From Chloroflexota bacterium (lineage in GTDB: Bacteria > Chloroflexota > Dehalococcoidia > Lucifugimonadales > JADFKI01), in NCBI GenBank assembly GCA_022565015.1, contig JADFKI010000211.1:1-6692 (forward strand): 6,692 bases of DNA, in the 5' to 3' direction. Below are positions 1 through 6,532 of this stretch, piece after piece. Both the position numbers and the translations under genes were made by a program. Below the pieces are notes generated by a model. That model worked only from the letters and a program-made list of their open reading frames with translations, did not search any database and had not been told where the DNA came from. How positions within the stretch are numbered: the stretch's first letter is position 1; every line of letters starts with the position of its first letter.

Positions 1-956
1 ATGCTGCCCAGGACATCCAACAAATTAGGCGCCAGGAACTCGAGCTTGCCGCTTAATTCATCCGTATCGGTGCACTTCTCATCTATGATGAAGCTCTGAT
101 GCCATTCCACCCACGGTCCGATGTCTGCAACAGAGATCGTCAGCAACAGGTTCGGTACCTGCACCTTCGAGGGATCTGCGCCAATCGGCAGAGGGGCGCA
201 CGGGCCGGGAGACGGCTTGATGACATCCCCCGGGGGTAAGTCACCCTCCTTCGGGATGTCCGGCAACGTCTCGCTCAGCTTCCACGTGAGGGGCTCGATA
301 TTCGAAATTTTGCCCGTCGGAAGGCTGCCCAAATTGAATCTGAAGTTTGAGCATAGCCACTTCTGAATGGCTAGTCCGCTCGTTATGGGATCCTCGCCGA
401 TAATACCTGCCCCTTCGGGATCGTAAATAATTAGATCCGGGCGGAGGACGAGCGACAAATAGCACGGCTCCTTGGAGGCGCCATCGAGGGCAGGTATTGT
501 CACCTCCGTTAATCTGGCATTCACAAACCCGCGCACGCTCAGAGGGTTGCCGTTCAAGTCAGTGGCAATAATCTCCACTTGCTTTTCATGCGGGTCTTTG
601 CTGACGCCCTGGAAACTCTCATCGATCCATTTGTAAATATCCTTGCCCATGCCCAATCCGATCCGGAGCGATAGGTCTTCATAGCCGATGGCGGCAATAT
701 GCTTGTTTTGCACGTGGTGGTCCGTCGCTATCTGGAGAGACTCCACCTGACCAACGATAGTTCCGCCTTCGACAGACCTCGCGAATCCAACGGGCTTTCC
801 GTCAATCGATACTTCGACGCGTAAACCACTCGTGAACGTTCTGTCCGTATGTTCCGCCGTCGCCACCTCTGCCGATGATGAGGCCAAATATGCGGCCGTC
901 GCGATCATCGCTACTAGAGTCATGGCAACAATGATAAACTTGACCATTACCTTCAT
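1..956 (-). CDS. Exported two-domain protein resembling T4 gp19-type phage tail tube (partial, runs off left edge)
   Basis: Reading the minus strand from the ATG at 954-956 gives 318 codons without a stop, still open at base 1, so the C-terminus is missing. The start is fixed by a strong GGGAGGG five bases upstream. Residues 1-34 look like a Sec signal peptide: lysines at 2 and 6, a hydrophobic run at about 7-25, then a small-residue region with an ATA/E cleavage candidate at 34/35. Residues about 45-178 form a first domain (DGKPVGF at 52-58, SVEGG at 61-65, YKWIDESF at 108-115, PALDGASK at 155-162). Residues about 203-318 look like a diverged second copy (W282, W285, F289 echoing W110 and F115), with a proline-rich insert at about 232-262. 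From memory this pattern fits the gp19-type tail tube family. Phage and contractile-injection tube proteins normally lack a signal peptide, so the function here is unknown. Four cysteines (165, 202, 253, 295) could form disulfides after export. It appears somewhat less GC-rich than its neighbours. Reading frame is near certain; family assignment is moderate. Confidence 0.8.
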   Translation of the reverse strand, partial: MKVMVKFIIVAMTLVAMIATAAYLASSSAEVATAEHTDRTFTSGLRVEVSIDGKPVGFARSVEGGTIVGQVESLQIATDHHVQNKHIAAIGYEDLSLRIGLGMGKDIYKWIDESFQGVSKDPHEKQVEIIATDLNGNPLSVRGFVNARLTEVTIPALDGASKEPCYLSLVLRPDLIIYDPEGAGIIGEDPITSGLAIQKWLCSNFRFNLGSLPTGKISNIEPLTWKLSETLPDIPKEGDLPPGDVIKPSPGPCAPLPIGADPSKVQVPNLLLTISVADIGPWVEWHQSFIIDEKCTDTDELSGKLEFLAPNLLDVLGS

Positions 957-1214
957 CTCTACCCTCCCACTTTAAAAAGTCTGCATCTCCAAATTAGGGC
1001 GGTGTCCATTACCCTCGGTGACTTGACACTTTACATGGGGTAATAGGCTCTGGCAAGCACGATGAGGCAGAGAACGGAGACGTCCACCATGCGAATCGTT
1101 CGGGCGTGGGTCTGCAGACCGTTGTAGGATTTTGTCTACAAGTTTCGCCGTTCGCAGGGAATCTGGGCGTCGGAAGATTGGCAAGGGCCGCGTCCTTCCA
1201 ACGCTCTACCCTGC
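957..1214. other. Intergenic region between nadE and the tail-tube-like gene
   Basis: No convincing gene was found in these 258 bases. Open frames of about 70 codons on the minus strand lack a recognisable product and a good ribosome-binding site. Visible structure is limited to small dyads. There is a perfect 12-bp palindrome GGTCTGCAGACC at 1109-1120, beside a TTGTAG/CTACAA inverted repeat (1122-1127 and 1136-1141, loop 8). A further ATTACCC/GGGTAAT pair lies at 1008-1014 and 1038-1044. None has the T-run of a standard intrinsic terminator. The gap is long enough for the downstream gene to have its own promoter, but I see no clear -35/-10 pair. Confidence 0.6.
962..968 (-). promoter_or_regulatory. 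Strong ribosome-binding site that fixes the start of the tail-tube-like gene
   Basis: The minus strand reads GGGAGGG five bases before the ATG at 956. This near-perfect anti-16S match supports that start over the in-frame ATGs at codons 4, 12 and 17, and so keeps the signal peptide as part of the protein. Confidence 0.75.
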
Positions 1215-2951
1215 CTAGAAGGGCCGGTAGCGGTTGGCGATGGGCATGCGGCGGTCGCGGCCGAAGCTGCGAGGGGTGATCTTGATGCCCGGCGGGGCCT
1301 GCCTACGCTTGTATTCGTTGCGATCGACGAGGGATATCGCACGCTGGACGTCGGCCTCCTCGAAGCCCATGCCCAGGATCTCGTCGTACGTGCGGTCGTC
1401 CTCGACGTACGCCTTCAGGATGGGGTCCAGCGTCGCGTAGGGCGGCAAGGAGTCCTCGTCGAGCTGGTCCGGCCGCAGCTCGGCGCTGGGAGGTTTTTCG
1501 ATTATGCTCAACGGTATGAAGGGCTTTTCGCCCTTGTCATTTCGATGTCTACAGAGCTCATAGACCAGGGTCTTGGGGACGTCCTTGATTACCGCAAAGC
1601 CGCCAGACATGTCGCCGTAGATGGTCGCGTACCCCGTCGCCATCTCGCTCTTGTTACCGGTCGTCAGCACGATCCAGCCAAACTTGTTGGACATCGCCAT
1701 TATCAGGTTCCCGCGTATGCGCGACTGGATGTTTTCTTCGGCCACACCCCAGTCGGTGCCCTTGAAGTACGGAGACAGGGAATCGAGAAACGCCTCGAAT
1801 GGGGGCTCGATGGGCACGCTCCAGAGCTCGATTCCCAGGTTATCGGCCAGCTCCCTGGCGTCCAGCACGCTGCCCTCGGACGAGAACCTGGATGGCATGG
1901 AGACGCCCACGACGTTGTCGCCTCCCAACGCGTCCACGGCGATGGCGGCGACCAGGGCCGAGTCCACTCCCCCTGATATGGCGATCAGGACCTTCTCGAA
2001 TCCGCATTTTTCGATATAGTCGCGGGTGCCCGTCACCAGCGCCTCGTAGACCTCGCCAACCTCGTCGAGAACACAGGGCGTTGCCTTCTCGAGCTTTGGC
2101 CTCGCGCCGTCGGGGCTGAATTCGGAAACGTTCACCTTCAACGGCCGGCCGATCTCCTCCGACATGCCCGACTTCTCGCGGCGGGACCTGGGCTCCCTGA
2201 GTCGAGACCGGAACACAGACTCGACCTCGAGGTCCGCGACCAGCAGCTCTTCTTTGAACTGGCTGGCCTGCGCCACGATGTCTCCCTCCGGGCTGAGGAC
2301 CATGCTGCCGCCGTCGAACACGAGCTCGTCTTGGCCGCCCACCAGGTTCACGTATGCAACGAAGAGGCCGTTGTCGGACGCGCGGGTCGCCAGCATCCTC
2401 TCTCGAGAGCTGCGCTTGCCCGTGTGAAACGGCGAGCCGTTGATGTTGACGATGACCTCGGCCCCGGCATCGCGCTGCACGACCGTCGGGCCGATGGCGT
2501 ACCAGATGTCCTCGCAGATATTCACTCCGACGGGTGTGCCGTTTACCGTGTACACGGGACAGACATCGCCGGACTTGAAGTAGCGGTCCTCGTCGAAAAC
2601 GCCGTAGTTGGGCAGGTACATCTTGCGGTACGTCCCCAACACCCGACGGTCATAAATCAGGGCGGCGGCATTGTATACATCCGCGTCCGCGTCGATGAAT
2701 CCCAGGACGACGGCGATGCCTTGCGACTCCTTCGCAACCTGCTCCAGCCGGGCGAGGTTGTCCTGAATGAACTGCGGCTTGAACAGAAGGTCTTCCGGGG
2801 GATAGCCGGTCAGCGCAAGCTCGGGAAACGCCACCATATCCGCATTCAGGCCGCGGGCGCGGTCAATGTACTCAACGATTTTTTCGGCGTTGCCTTCGAG
2901 GTCGCCGACCGTCGCGTTGATCTGCGCAAGTGCCAGTCTGAACGTTCGCAT
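1215..2951 (-). CDS. nadE: Glutamine-dependent NAD+ synthetase
   Basis: This cytosolic enzyme makes NAD+ from deamido-NAD+ (nicotinate adenine dinucleotide), ATP and glutamine, the last step of NAD+ synthesis. The 578 residues fit the two-domain glutamine-using form. Residues 1 to about 270 are a nitrilase-type glutaminase with the Glu-Lys-Cys triad visible: E44 in FPELALTGY, K110 in YRKMYLPN, C146 in NICEDIW. Residues about 295-578 are the synthetase, with the ATP pyrophosphatase P-loop SGGVDS at 326-331, TTGNKSE at 430-436 and YGDMSGGFAVIKDVPKT at 445-461. The C-terminal RRQAPPGIKIT at 549-559 is also typical. The start ATG at 2949-2951 has GGAGG four bases upstream and begins with the family's usual beta strand (LALAQIN). 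No key residue is missing. It lies 165 nt downstream of the SIS gene on the same strand, with a palindromic element between them, so co-transcription is possible but not assured. Confidence 0.97.
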   Translation of the reverse strand: MRTFRLALAQINATVGDLEGNAEKIVEYIDRARGLNADMVAFPELALTGYPPEDLLFKPQFIQDNLARLEQVAKESQGIAVVLGFIDADADVYNAAALIYDRRVLGTYRKMYLPNYGVFDEDRYFKSGDVCPVYTVNGTPVGVNICEDIWYAIGPTVVQRDAGAEVIVNINGSPFHTGKRSSRERMLATRASDNGLFVAYVNLVGGQDELVFDGGSMVLSPEGDIVAQASQFKEELLVADLEVESVFRSRLREPRSRREKSGMSEEIGRPLKVNVSEFSPDGARPKLEKATPCVLDEVGEVYEALVTGTRDYIEKCGFEKVLIAISGGVDSALVAAIAVDALGGDNVVGVSMPSRFSSEGSVLDARELADNLGIELWSVPIEPPFEAFLDSLSPYFKGTDWGVAEENIQSRIRGNLIMAMSNKFGWIVLTTGNKSEMATGYATIYGDMSGGFAVIKDVPKTLVYELCRHRNDKGEKPFIPLSIIEKPPSAELRPDQLDEDSLPPYATLDPILKAYVEDDRTYDEILGMGFEEADVQRAISLVDRNEYKRRQAPPGIKITPRSFGRDRRMPIANRYRPF

Positions 2952-2973
2952 CGAGCCTCCGCGGGGGCTTAGA

Positions 2974-3090
2974 AACTATCTCAAAAACGTCTATCTAAGA
3001 TGGAACATCCTTCGACACGCTCAGGACGAACGGGCAGATACAGCCCTCTCCGTTCGTGGTGAGCTTGTCGAACCATCTTTTGAGATAGTT
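2974..3090. repeat. Nested palindromic repeat, MITE- or REP-like, between the SIS gene and nadE
   Basis: Perfect 13-bp inverted ends, AACTATCTCAAAA at 2974-2986 and TTTTGAGATAGTT at 3078-3090, bracket a second inverted repeat. The inner arms, 3011-3033 and 3050-3072, match at 20 of 23 positions and start from TTCGACA..GCTCA and end ACGAACGG, with a 16-base loop. The left half carries extra bases between the outer and inner arms (about 2987-2996 and 3004-3010), so the two halves are not fully symmetric. CTTA occurs on both sides (2968-2971 and 3092-3095), a weak target-duplication candidate. No coding capacity is seen. The inner motif resembles a dispersed palindrome I recall from many environmental bacterial genomes, including Chloroflexota. 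It may be a non-autonomous mobile element or an mRNA-stabilising hairpin. It lacks a terminal U-run and so does not look like a simple terminator. Confidence 0.75.
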
Positions 3091-3116
3091 ACTTAACATC
3101 TGTCGCTTTCAGACTA

Positions 3117-4217
3117 TTATAGCTCGTAGTTCTCCCGGGCGGCCTGGTGTTTTGGGTCGTCAAGTCTGAAGGTATCGGGATTCCGGCCGGACTCGACCGC
3201 AAGCCAGTAGGTAAACATCTGCAAGGGCACCAGGTAGAGAAGGGGCGTGAGGAACTCCTGAACGGTCGGCAGCTCGATGGTACGCGATAGGACGTTCGAC
3301 AGGTCGGCGTCGCCTAGCTCCACCAGCCCCACCGACAACCCGCCGGTCTCGTTCACCGCTTTGGCGAGCTGTATAGCCCTCGAATAGCCGGCTCCCGGCG
3401 GCGCGATAAAGGTGACGACACAGCCCTCATGCGTCGCGACGAACGGGCCGTGAAGGTACTGCTCCATCTGAAAGCCTTCGGTCGCCAGGTAGCTCGACTC
3501 TTTGATCTTCAATGCCACCTCATAGGCCGTGGAGGCGTTTGGGCCCCATCCCGTGAAATAGAAGCGTTGGGCGTCCCTGGTTTCGACCGCGAGCTTACGG
3601 ACTTCGGACTCCAGGGACAAGGCTTCGATAATCAACAGAGGCAGGTCCTGAAGGTCGCTTTTAAGCTGTTGAGCGCCCGGTCTTGATGCCCGCGCGCCCA
3701 ACTCGATGGCGAGCAGCGCCAGGCAAGTCATGGCCGCCGTATGGCTTATCGTGAACGCCGACGACTGATCCGGTATGGACGTGTGGATTACGAGCTGGGC
3801 GAGGTCTTTTCTTGCCGCGGAGCCAATCCCCGTCAACACTGCCGTGTAAGCCCCCGCAGACCTGGCAAGCTCCAGCGCGCGGGCCGAATAGCGCTTCGTG
3901 CCGCGATGGCTCAAGACGATTACGGCGTCGGATGGGCCAAGGGCCGGCGGATAGGCGCAGAACTCGAAGGAGTTCCATGATCGCACGTCTTCTCTGCCCC
4001 CGATTTGCCTTAGATAGAACTCGCCAACGAGAGCGGCGTGCCACGACGTGCCGATGCCAACGATGTGAATTCGGTCGATCGCGCCGAGTCGCTCGGCCAG
4101 GTCTGCGATTGAGTCCGATTCCTCGCTCAAGACCCTTGCAACGGCTTTGGGCTGAGCGGTCATCATGTCGTACATGTAGTACGGGTGTTGTGTTCTCAAG
4201 CTGGGCTGCGCCGTCAT
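3117..4217 (-). CDS. Double-SIS-domain sugar-phosphate protein, GlmS isomerase-like without the glutaminase domain
   Basis: The 366-residue product matches the isomerase half of glucosamine-6-phosphate synthase but has no N-terminal glutaminase domain, so it cannot be a normal glutamine-using GlmS. SIS domain 1 (about 35-175) carries VGIGTSWHA at 53-61 and SHRGTKRY at 103-110. SIS domain 2 (about 205-345) carries FTGWGPN at 221-227, ALKIKE at 235-240 and YLHGP at 254-258. E240 and H256 correspond to the GlmS isomerase Glu and His. The phosphate-binding SQSGET of GlmS is replaced by SHRGTK, and the GlmS C-terminal DxPRNLAKSVTVE is replaced by a tail ending NYEL, with the Schiff-base lysine not clearly kept. 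A sugar-phosphate isomerase, deaminase or binding role is likely; the substrate is unknown. The start at 4217 is chosen because the family-like stretch HPYYMYDMM begins at residue 11. The ribosome-binding site there is weak, and the frame stays open upstream over the aminotransferase gene. It starts 23 nt after the aminotransferase stop and is probably co-transcribed with it. Confidence 0.87.
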   Translation of the reverse strand: MTAQPSLRTQHPYYMYDMMTAQPKAVARVLSEESDSIADLAERLGAIDRIHIVGIGTSWHAALVGEFYLRQIGGREDVRSWNSFEFCAYPPALGPSDAVIVLSHRGTKRYSARALELARSAGAYTAVLTGIGSAARKDLAQLVIHTSIPDQSSAFTISHTAAMTCLALLAIELGARASRPGAQQLKSDLQDLPLLIIEALSLESEVRKLAVETRDAQRFYFTGWGPNASTAYEVALKIKESSYLATEGFQMEQYLHGPFVATHEGCVVTFIAPPGAGYSRAIQLAKAVNETGGLSVGLVELGDADLSNVLSRTIELPTVQEFLTPLLYLVPLQMFTYWLAVESGRNPDTFRLDDPKHQAARENYEL

Positions 4218-4240
4218 TCGGGCTCGATTCTCTGATCTAT

Positions 4241-5407
4241 TTAGACCCTGCTGCCTACGAAGGAGTCTATTCGGTCCAGGGCCTTCTCCAGGTTTTCCTT
4301 GGAGTTGGCGAAGGAGAAGCGGATGAAGCCCTTCCCGAAAACGCCGAAGGACTCGCCGGCAAGGCACCCTACACCGGCATCCTGAAGGATGCGGTCGGCG
4401 AACTCGGCACTTTTTAGGCCGGTGCCTTCGATGTTTGGAAAGGCATAAAACGCACCCTTGGGCATCGCACATCGTATGCCGGGAATGCCGTTCAATCCGT
4501 TGACGAACAGGTCCCTGCGGCTCTTGAACTCCGCGACCATCTGTATGGCGTCGTCCTGCGGGCCGCCCAGCGCCTCGATCATCGCCATCTGCGTGAAGCT
4601 CGCGGTGCAAGAAACGCTGTTGGTGACGAGTCGTGAGATGGGCTCCACAAGCTCCAGCGGCATGACGCCGTACCCGGCGCGCCATCCGGTCATGGCATAT
4701 GTCTTGGAAAAGCCGTCCAGGATAACGGTGCGGTCCCGCATGCCTGGAATGCTGGTGATGCTGTGGTGTTCGCCCTCATACAGGAAGCGCCTGTAGATCT
4801 CGTCTGTCATGACGACTATGTCGTTCTCCATGGCAAGGTCGGCGAGCGCCCTGATGTCTTCTTCAGCCAGGATGCTTCCGCAGGGGTTGTTGGGCGAGTT
4901 GATAATCATCAGCTTGGTCTTGTCGCTGACCTGCGACGCCACCTCGTCAATATCGATGGTGAAATCCCTGGACTCGTGAAGCTGCATGGGCACGGGGACG
5001 CCGCCGGTGAAATTGATCATGGACTCGTATATGGGAAAGCCCGGATTTGGGTAAAGCACCTCGTCCCCCTGGTCGACCAGTGCAAGCATCACGAAGAACA
5101 TGATCGGCTTGCCGCCGGGAGTGACGACTACGTTGTCTCCCGTGACCGAGATGCCCCTCGTCTCCGAGACCTCCCGGGCTATCCGCTCTCTTACCTCATT
5201 TATCCCAGGGGAAGGGCCATAATGCGTCTGGCCGCCCCGAAGCGCGTCAACTCCGGCCTCAACGATGTTTGAAGGCGTTTCGAAATCGGGCTCGCCTATC
5301 TCCAGGTGGACTACGTCCATCCCCTCTGCTTCCAACCTGCGAGCCTTGGCCAGGACCTCGAAGGCGGTCTCCGTGCCAAGGCGTTCCATTCGCTGCGCCA
5401 GCTTCAT
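4241..5407 (-). CDS. Class I PLP-dependent aminotransferase, aspartate aminotransferase-like
   Basis: This cytosolic transaminase moves an amino group between an amino acid and a 2-oxo acid using pyridoxal phosphate. The 388 residues fit fold-type I, subgroup I-gamma enzymes such as the Thermus aspartate aminotransferase. Visible landmarks are EIGEPDFETP at 36-45, HYGPSPG at 62-68, the N174 region NSPNNPCG at 170-177, TDEIY at 201-205, FSKTYAMTGWRAGY at 233-246 with the PLP-binding K235 and phosphate-binding R243, and carboxylate-binding R363 in FIRFSFA. The usual NPTG is NPCG here, a minor change. Substrate cannot be read from the sequence: aspartate is the default, but alanine or other amino acids are possible. 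The start ATG at 5405-5407 is preceded by GAGGGA at a five-base spacing. It leads a probable two-gene unit with the SIS gene and is divergent from ispH across a 214-nt region. Confidence 0.93.
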   Translation of the reverse strand: MKLAQRMERLGTETAFEVLAKARRLEAEGMDVVHLEIGEPDFETPSNIVEAGVDALRGGQTHYGPSPGINEVRERIAREVSETRGISVTGDNVVVTPGGKPIMFFVMLALVDQGDEVLYPNPGFPIYESMINFTGGVPVPMQLHESRDFTIDIDEVASQVSDKTKLMIINSPNNPCGSILAEEDIRALADLAMENDIVVMTDEIYRRFLYEGEHHSITSIPGMRDRTVILDGFSKTYAMTGWRAGYGVMPLELVEPISRLVTNSVSCTASFTQMAMIEALGGPQDDAIQMVAEFKSRRDLFVNGLNGIPGIRCAMPKGAFYAFPNIEGTGLKSAEFADRILQDAGVGCLAGESFGVFGKGFIRFSFANSKENLEKALDRIDSFVGSRV

Positions 5408-5416
5408 TAACGTCCC

Positions 5417-5467
5417 TCGTCTGAATCGAGATTTAGAGCCGATCGCCGAAGTCGCGAATTCAGACGA
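5417..5467. promoter_or_regulatory. Ten-bp inverted repeat abutting the aminotransferase ribosome-binding site
   Basis: TCGTCTGAAT at 5417-5426 is exactly complementary to ATTCAGACGA at 5458-5467, separated by 31 bases. In the minus-strand transcript the second arm would end on the GAGGGA ribosome-binding site (5413-5418), overlapping it by two bases, and the ATG follows shortly after. It could be a protein-binding dyad or a leader hairpin affecting translation. A role is inferred only from the position and the perfect match. Confidence 0.4.
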
Positions 5468-5575
5468 TCGCGCCGCGACACCTGCGACTCCACAACGGTG
5501 GGCTCCAGCGTCTGGCTAGTATACACCCGCCTCGACATAATTACACTTGTCTATCAAGGACGTCGACCGATGATG

Positions 5576-5584
5576 TGATAAAAT
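5576..5584 (+). promoter_or_regulatory. Candidate extended -10 promoter for ispH
   Basis: TGATAAAAT fits the extended -10 form TGnTATAAT with one mismatch. Transcription would start near 5591 and give a leader of about 30 nt before the GTG. No good -35 box lies at 16-18 bases; the nearest TTG-like hexamer, TTGTCT at 5547-5552, is too far away (26 bases). Confidence 0.4.
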
Positions 5585-5610
5585 CCTTGCGATAGGCTAT
5601 CTGCATTATT

Positions 5611-5615
5611 GGAGG
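5611..5615 (+). promoter_or_regulatory. Ribosome-binding site deciding the GTG start of ispH
   Basis: GGAGG lies six bases before the GTG at 5622-5624. No in-frame ATG is better placed, and the GTG start yields the family's normal N-terminus with the first cluster cysteine at residue 12. Confidence 0.75.
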
Positions 5616-5621
5616 CGCTCC

Positions 5622-6521
5622 GTGAAGGTCTACATAGGTCTCCCCAGAGGATTCTGCGCCGGCGTCGTCCGAGCGATAGACGTGGTCGAGCTGGCACTGG
5701 AAAAGCACGGCGCTCCCGTGTATGTAAAGCACCAGATTGTGCACAACCCCTACGTAGTAAATTCCCTGGAGGAAAAGGGCGCCATTACCGTCGAGGATGT
5801 CGAGGAGATACCGGAGGGGTCGACGGTGGTCTTTTCGGCCCATGGATCGCCGCCCGAGGACTTCTCAAAGGCCAGGGAGCGCAAACTGAACGTGATCGAC
5901 GCCACGTGCCCCCTGGTCACGAAGGTGCATAACGAGGCGAAGCGCTACGACTCTGAAGGACGCAGCGTCATTCTGGTTGGTCATCGCGGCCACCAGGAAG
6001 TCAAAGGCACAATGGGCCAGACCGATATGTTCCTCATCGACGACCGCGAGGGGATAGACCTTCCCGATTGGGACAATGAGACCCCGGTCACGGTGCTGAC
6101 CCAGACCACGCTTTCGGTCGACGACACCGAACGTTCGATTGACGCAATCAGGGAACGGTTCGACAACGTAATCGTGCGCAACGATCTCTGCTACGCCACG
6201 ACCAACAGACAGGCGGCCGTCAAGGAGCTGACCAAGCTGGTGGACCTGGTGCTCGTCATCGGCGCGCCCAATAGCTCCAACTGCAATCGCCTGCGGGATG
6301 TCGCCGAGGCGAATGGAACGACCGCCTACCTGATTAACGGACCCGACGAGCTGCGCCCCGAATGGTTGGAAGGCGTAGAAAACGTGGGCATTACCTCAGG
6401 CGCATCTACGCCGGAGGAGCTTGTTCAGGCGGTCATAGACTGCCTTGAGCCTGAGAGCGTCACCCCCATCGAAGGCGCGGAAGAGGACGTCAGCTTCGTA
6501 TTGCCTAAAGAGCTGCGGTAG
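5622..6521 (+). CDS. ispH: 4-hydroxy-3-methylbut-2-enyl diphosphate reductase
   Basis: IspH is the last enzyme of the MEP (non-mevalonate) isoprenoid pathway. It is a cytosolic iron-sulfur protein that reduces HMBPP to IPP and DMAPP. The 299-residue product is within the usual bacterial length. The three cluster cysteines are present: C12 in GFCAGV, C96 in DATCPLV and C190 in DLCYATTNRQ. Substrate-site residues also visible are H41 in IVHNPYVV, H74 in SAHGSPP, H124 and E126 in GHRGHQEVKGT, QTT at 161-163, and SSN at 218-220. The next residue, often Ser in NSSNSNRL, is Cys here (C221), which is probably neutral. Translation starts at GTG with a GGAGG six bases upstream. It diverges from the aminotransferase gene and is followed after 11 nt by another open frame on the same strand. 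Its presence implies the organism makes isoprenoids by the MEP route. Confidence 0.97.
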   Translation: MKVYIGLPRGFCAGVVRAIDVVELALEKHGAPVYVKHQIVHNPYVVNSLEEKGAITVEDVEEIPEGSTVVFSAHGSPPEDFSKARERKLNVIDATCPLVTKVHNEAKRYDSEGRSVILVGHRGHQEVKGTMGQTDMFLIDDREGIDLPDWDNETPVTVLTQTTLSVDDTERSIDAIRERFDNVIVRNDLCYATTNRQAAVKELTKLVDLVLVIGAPNSSNCNRLRDVAEANGTTAYLINGPDELRPEWLEGVENVGITSGASTPEELVQAVIDCLEPESVTPIEGAEEDVSFVLPKELR

Positions 6522-6532
6522 GGGACGCATAC

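Noticed and set aside
241..465. Minus-strand frame of 74 codons
   Set aside because: It lies inside the long tail-tube-like gene in a different frame on the same strand. The longer frame has a signal peptide, a strong ribosome-binding site and family motifs.
1023..1046. TTGACA followed by TAATAG on the plus strand as a promoter
   Set aside because: The spacing is 12 bases, too short for a sigma-70-type promoter, and no plus-strand gene follows.
1027..1086. Tiny minus-strand frame of 19 codons starting with ATG near 1089 and ending at the TAA near 1030, with a hydrophobic middle
   Set aside because: There is no good ribosome-binding site and no independent support. Short frames of this kind are common by chance.
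972..1184. Minus-strand frame of 70 codons in the nadE downstream gap
   Set aside because: There is no recognisable product, and it would overlap the ribosome-binding region of the next gene. Composition looks random.
1172..1199. GGAAG/CTTCC pair just downstream of nadE as a terminator
   Set aside because: The stem is only five base pairs with an 18-base loop and no T-run in the reading direction of nadE.
1545..2972. Several long plus-strand frames opposite nadE
   Set aside because: They are antisense shadows produced by the codon bias of nadE, which is a complete, motif-intact gene.
4218..4685. Upstream extension of the SIS frame to a 522-residue protein
   Set aside because: The extension overlaps the aminotransferase gene in another frame on the same strand, has an arginine-, histidine- and glycine-rich shadow-type composition, and has no family match. 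The homologous sequence begins at about residue 11 from the 4217 start.
5518..5523. TATACT on the minus strand as a -10 box for the aminotransferase
   Set aside because: It matches the -10 consensus at five of six positions, but the hexamer 17 bases upstream (GTGTAA) matches the -35 consensus at only three, and the leader would be about 100 nt. It is too weak to list.
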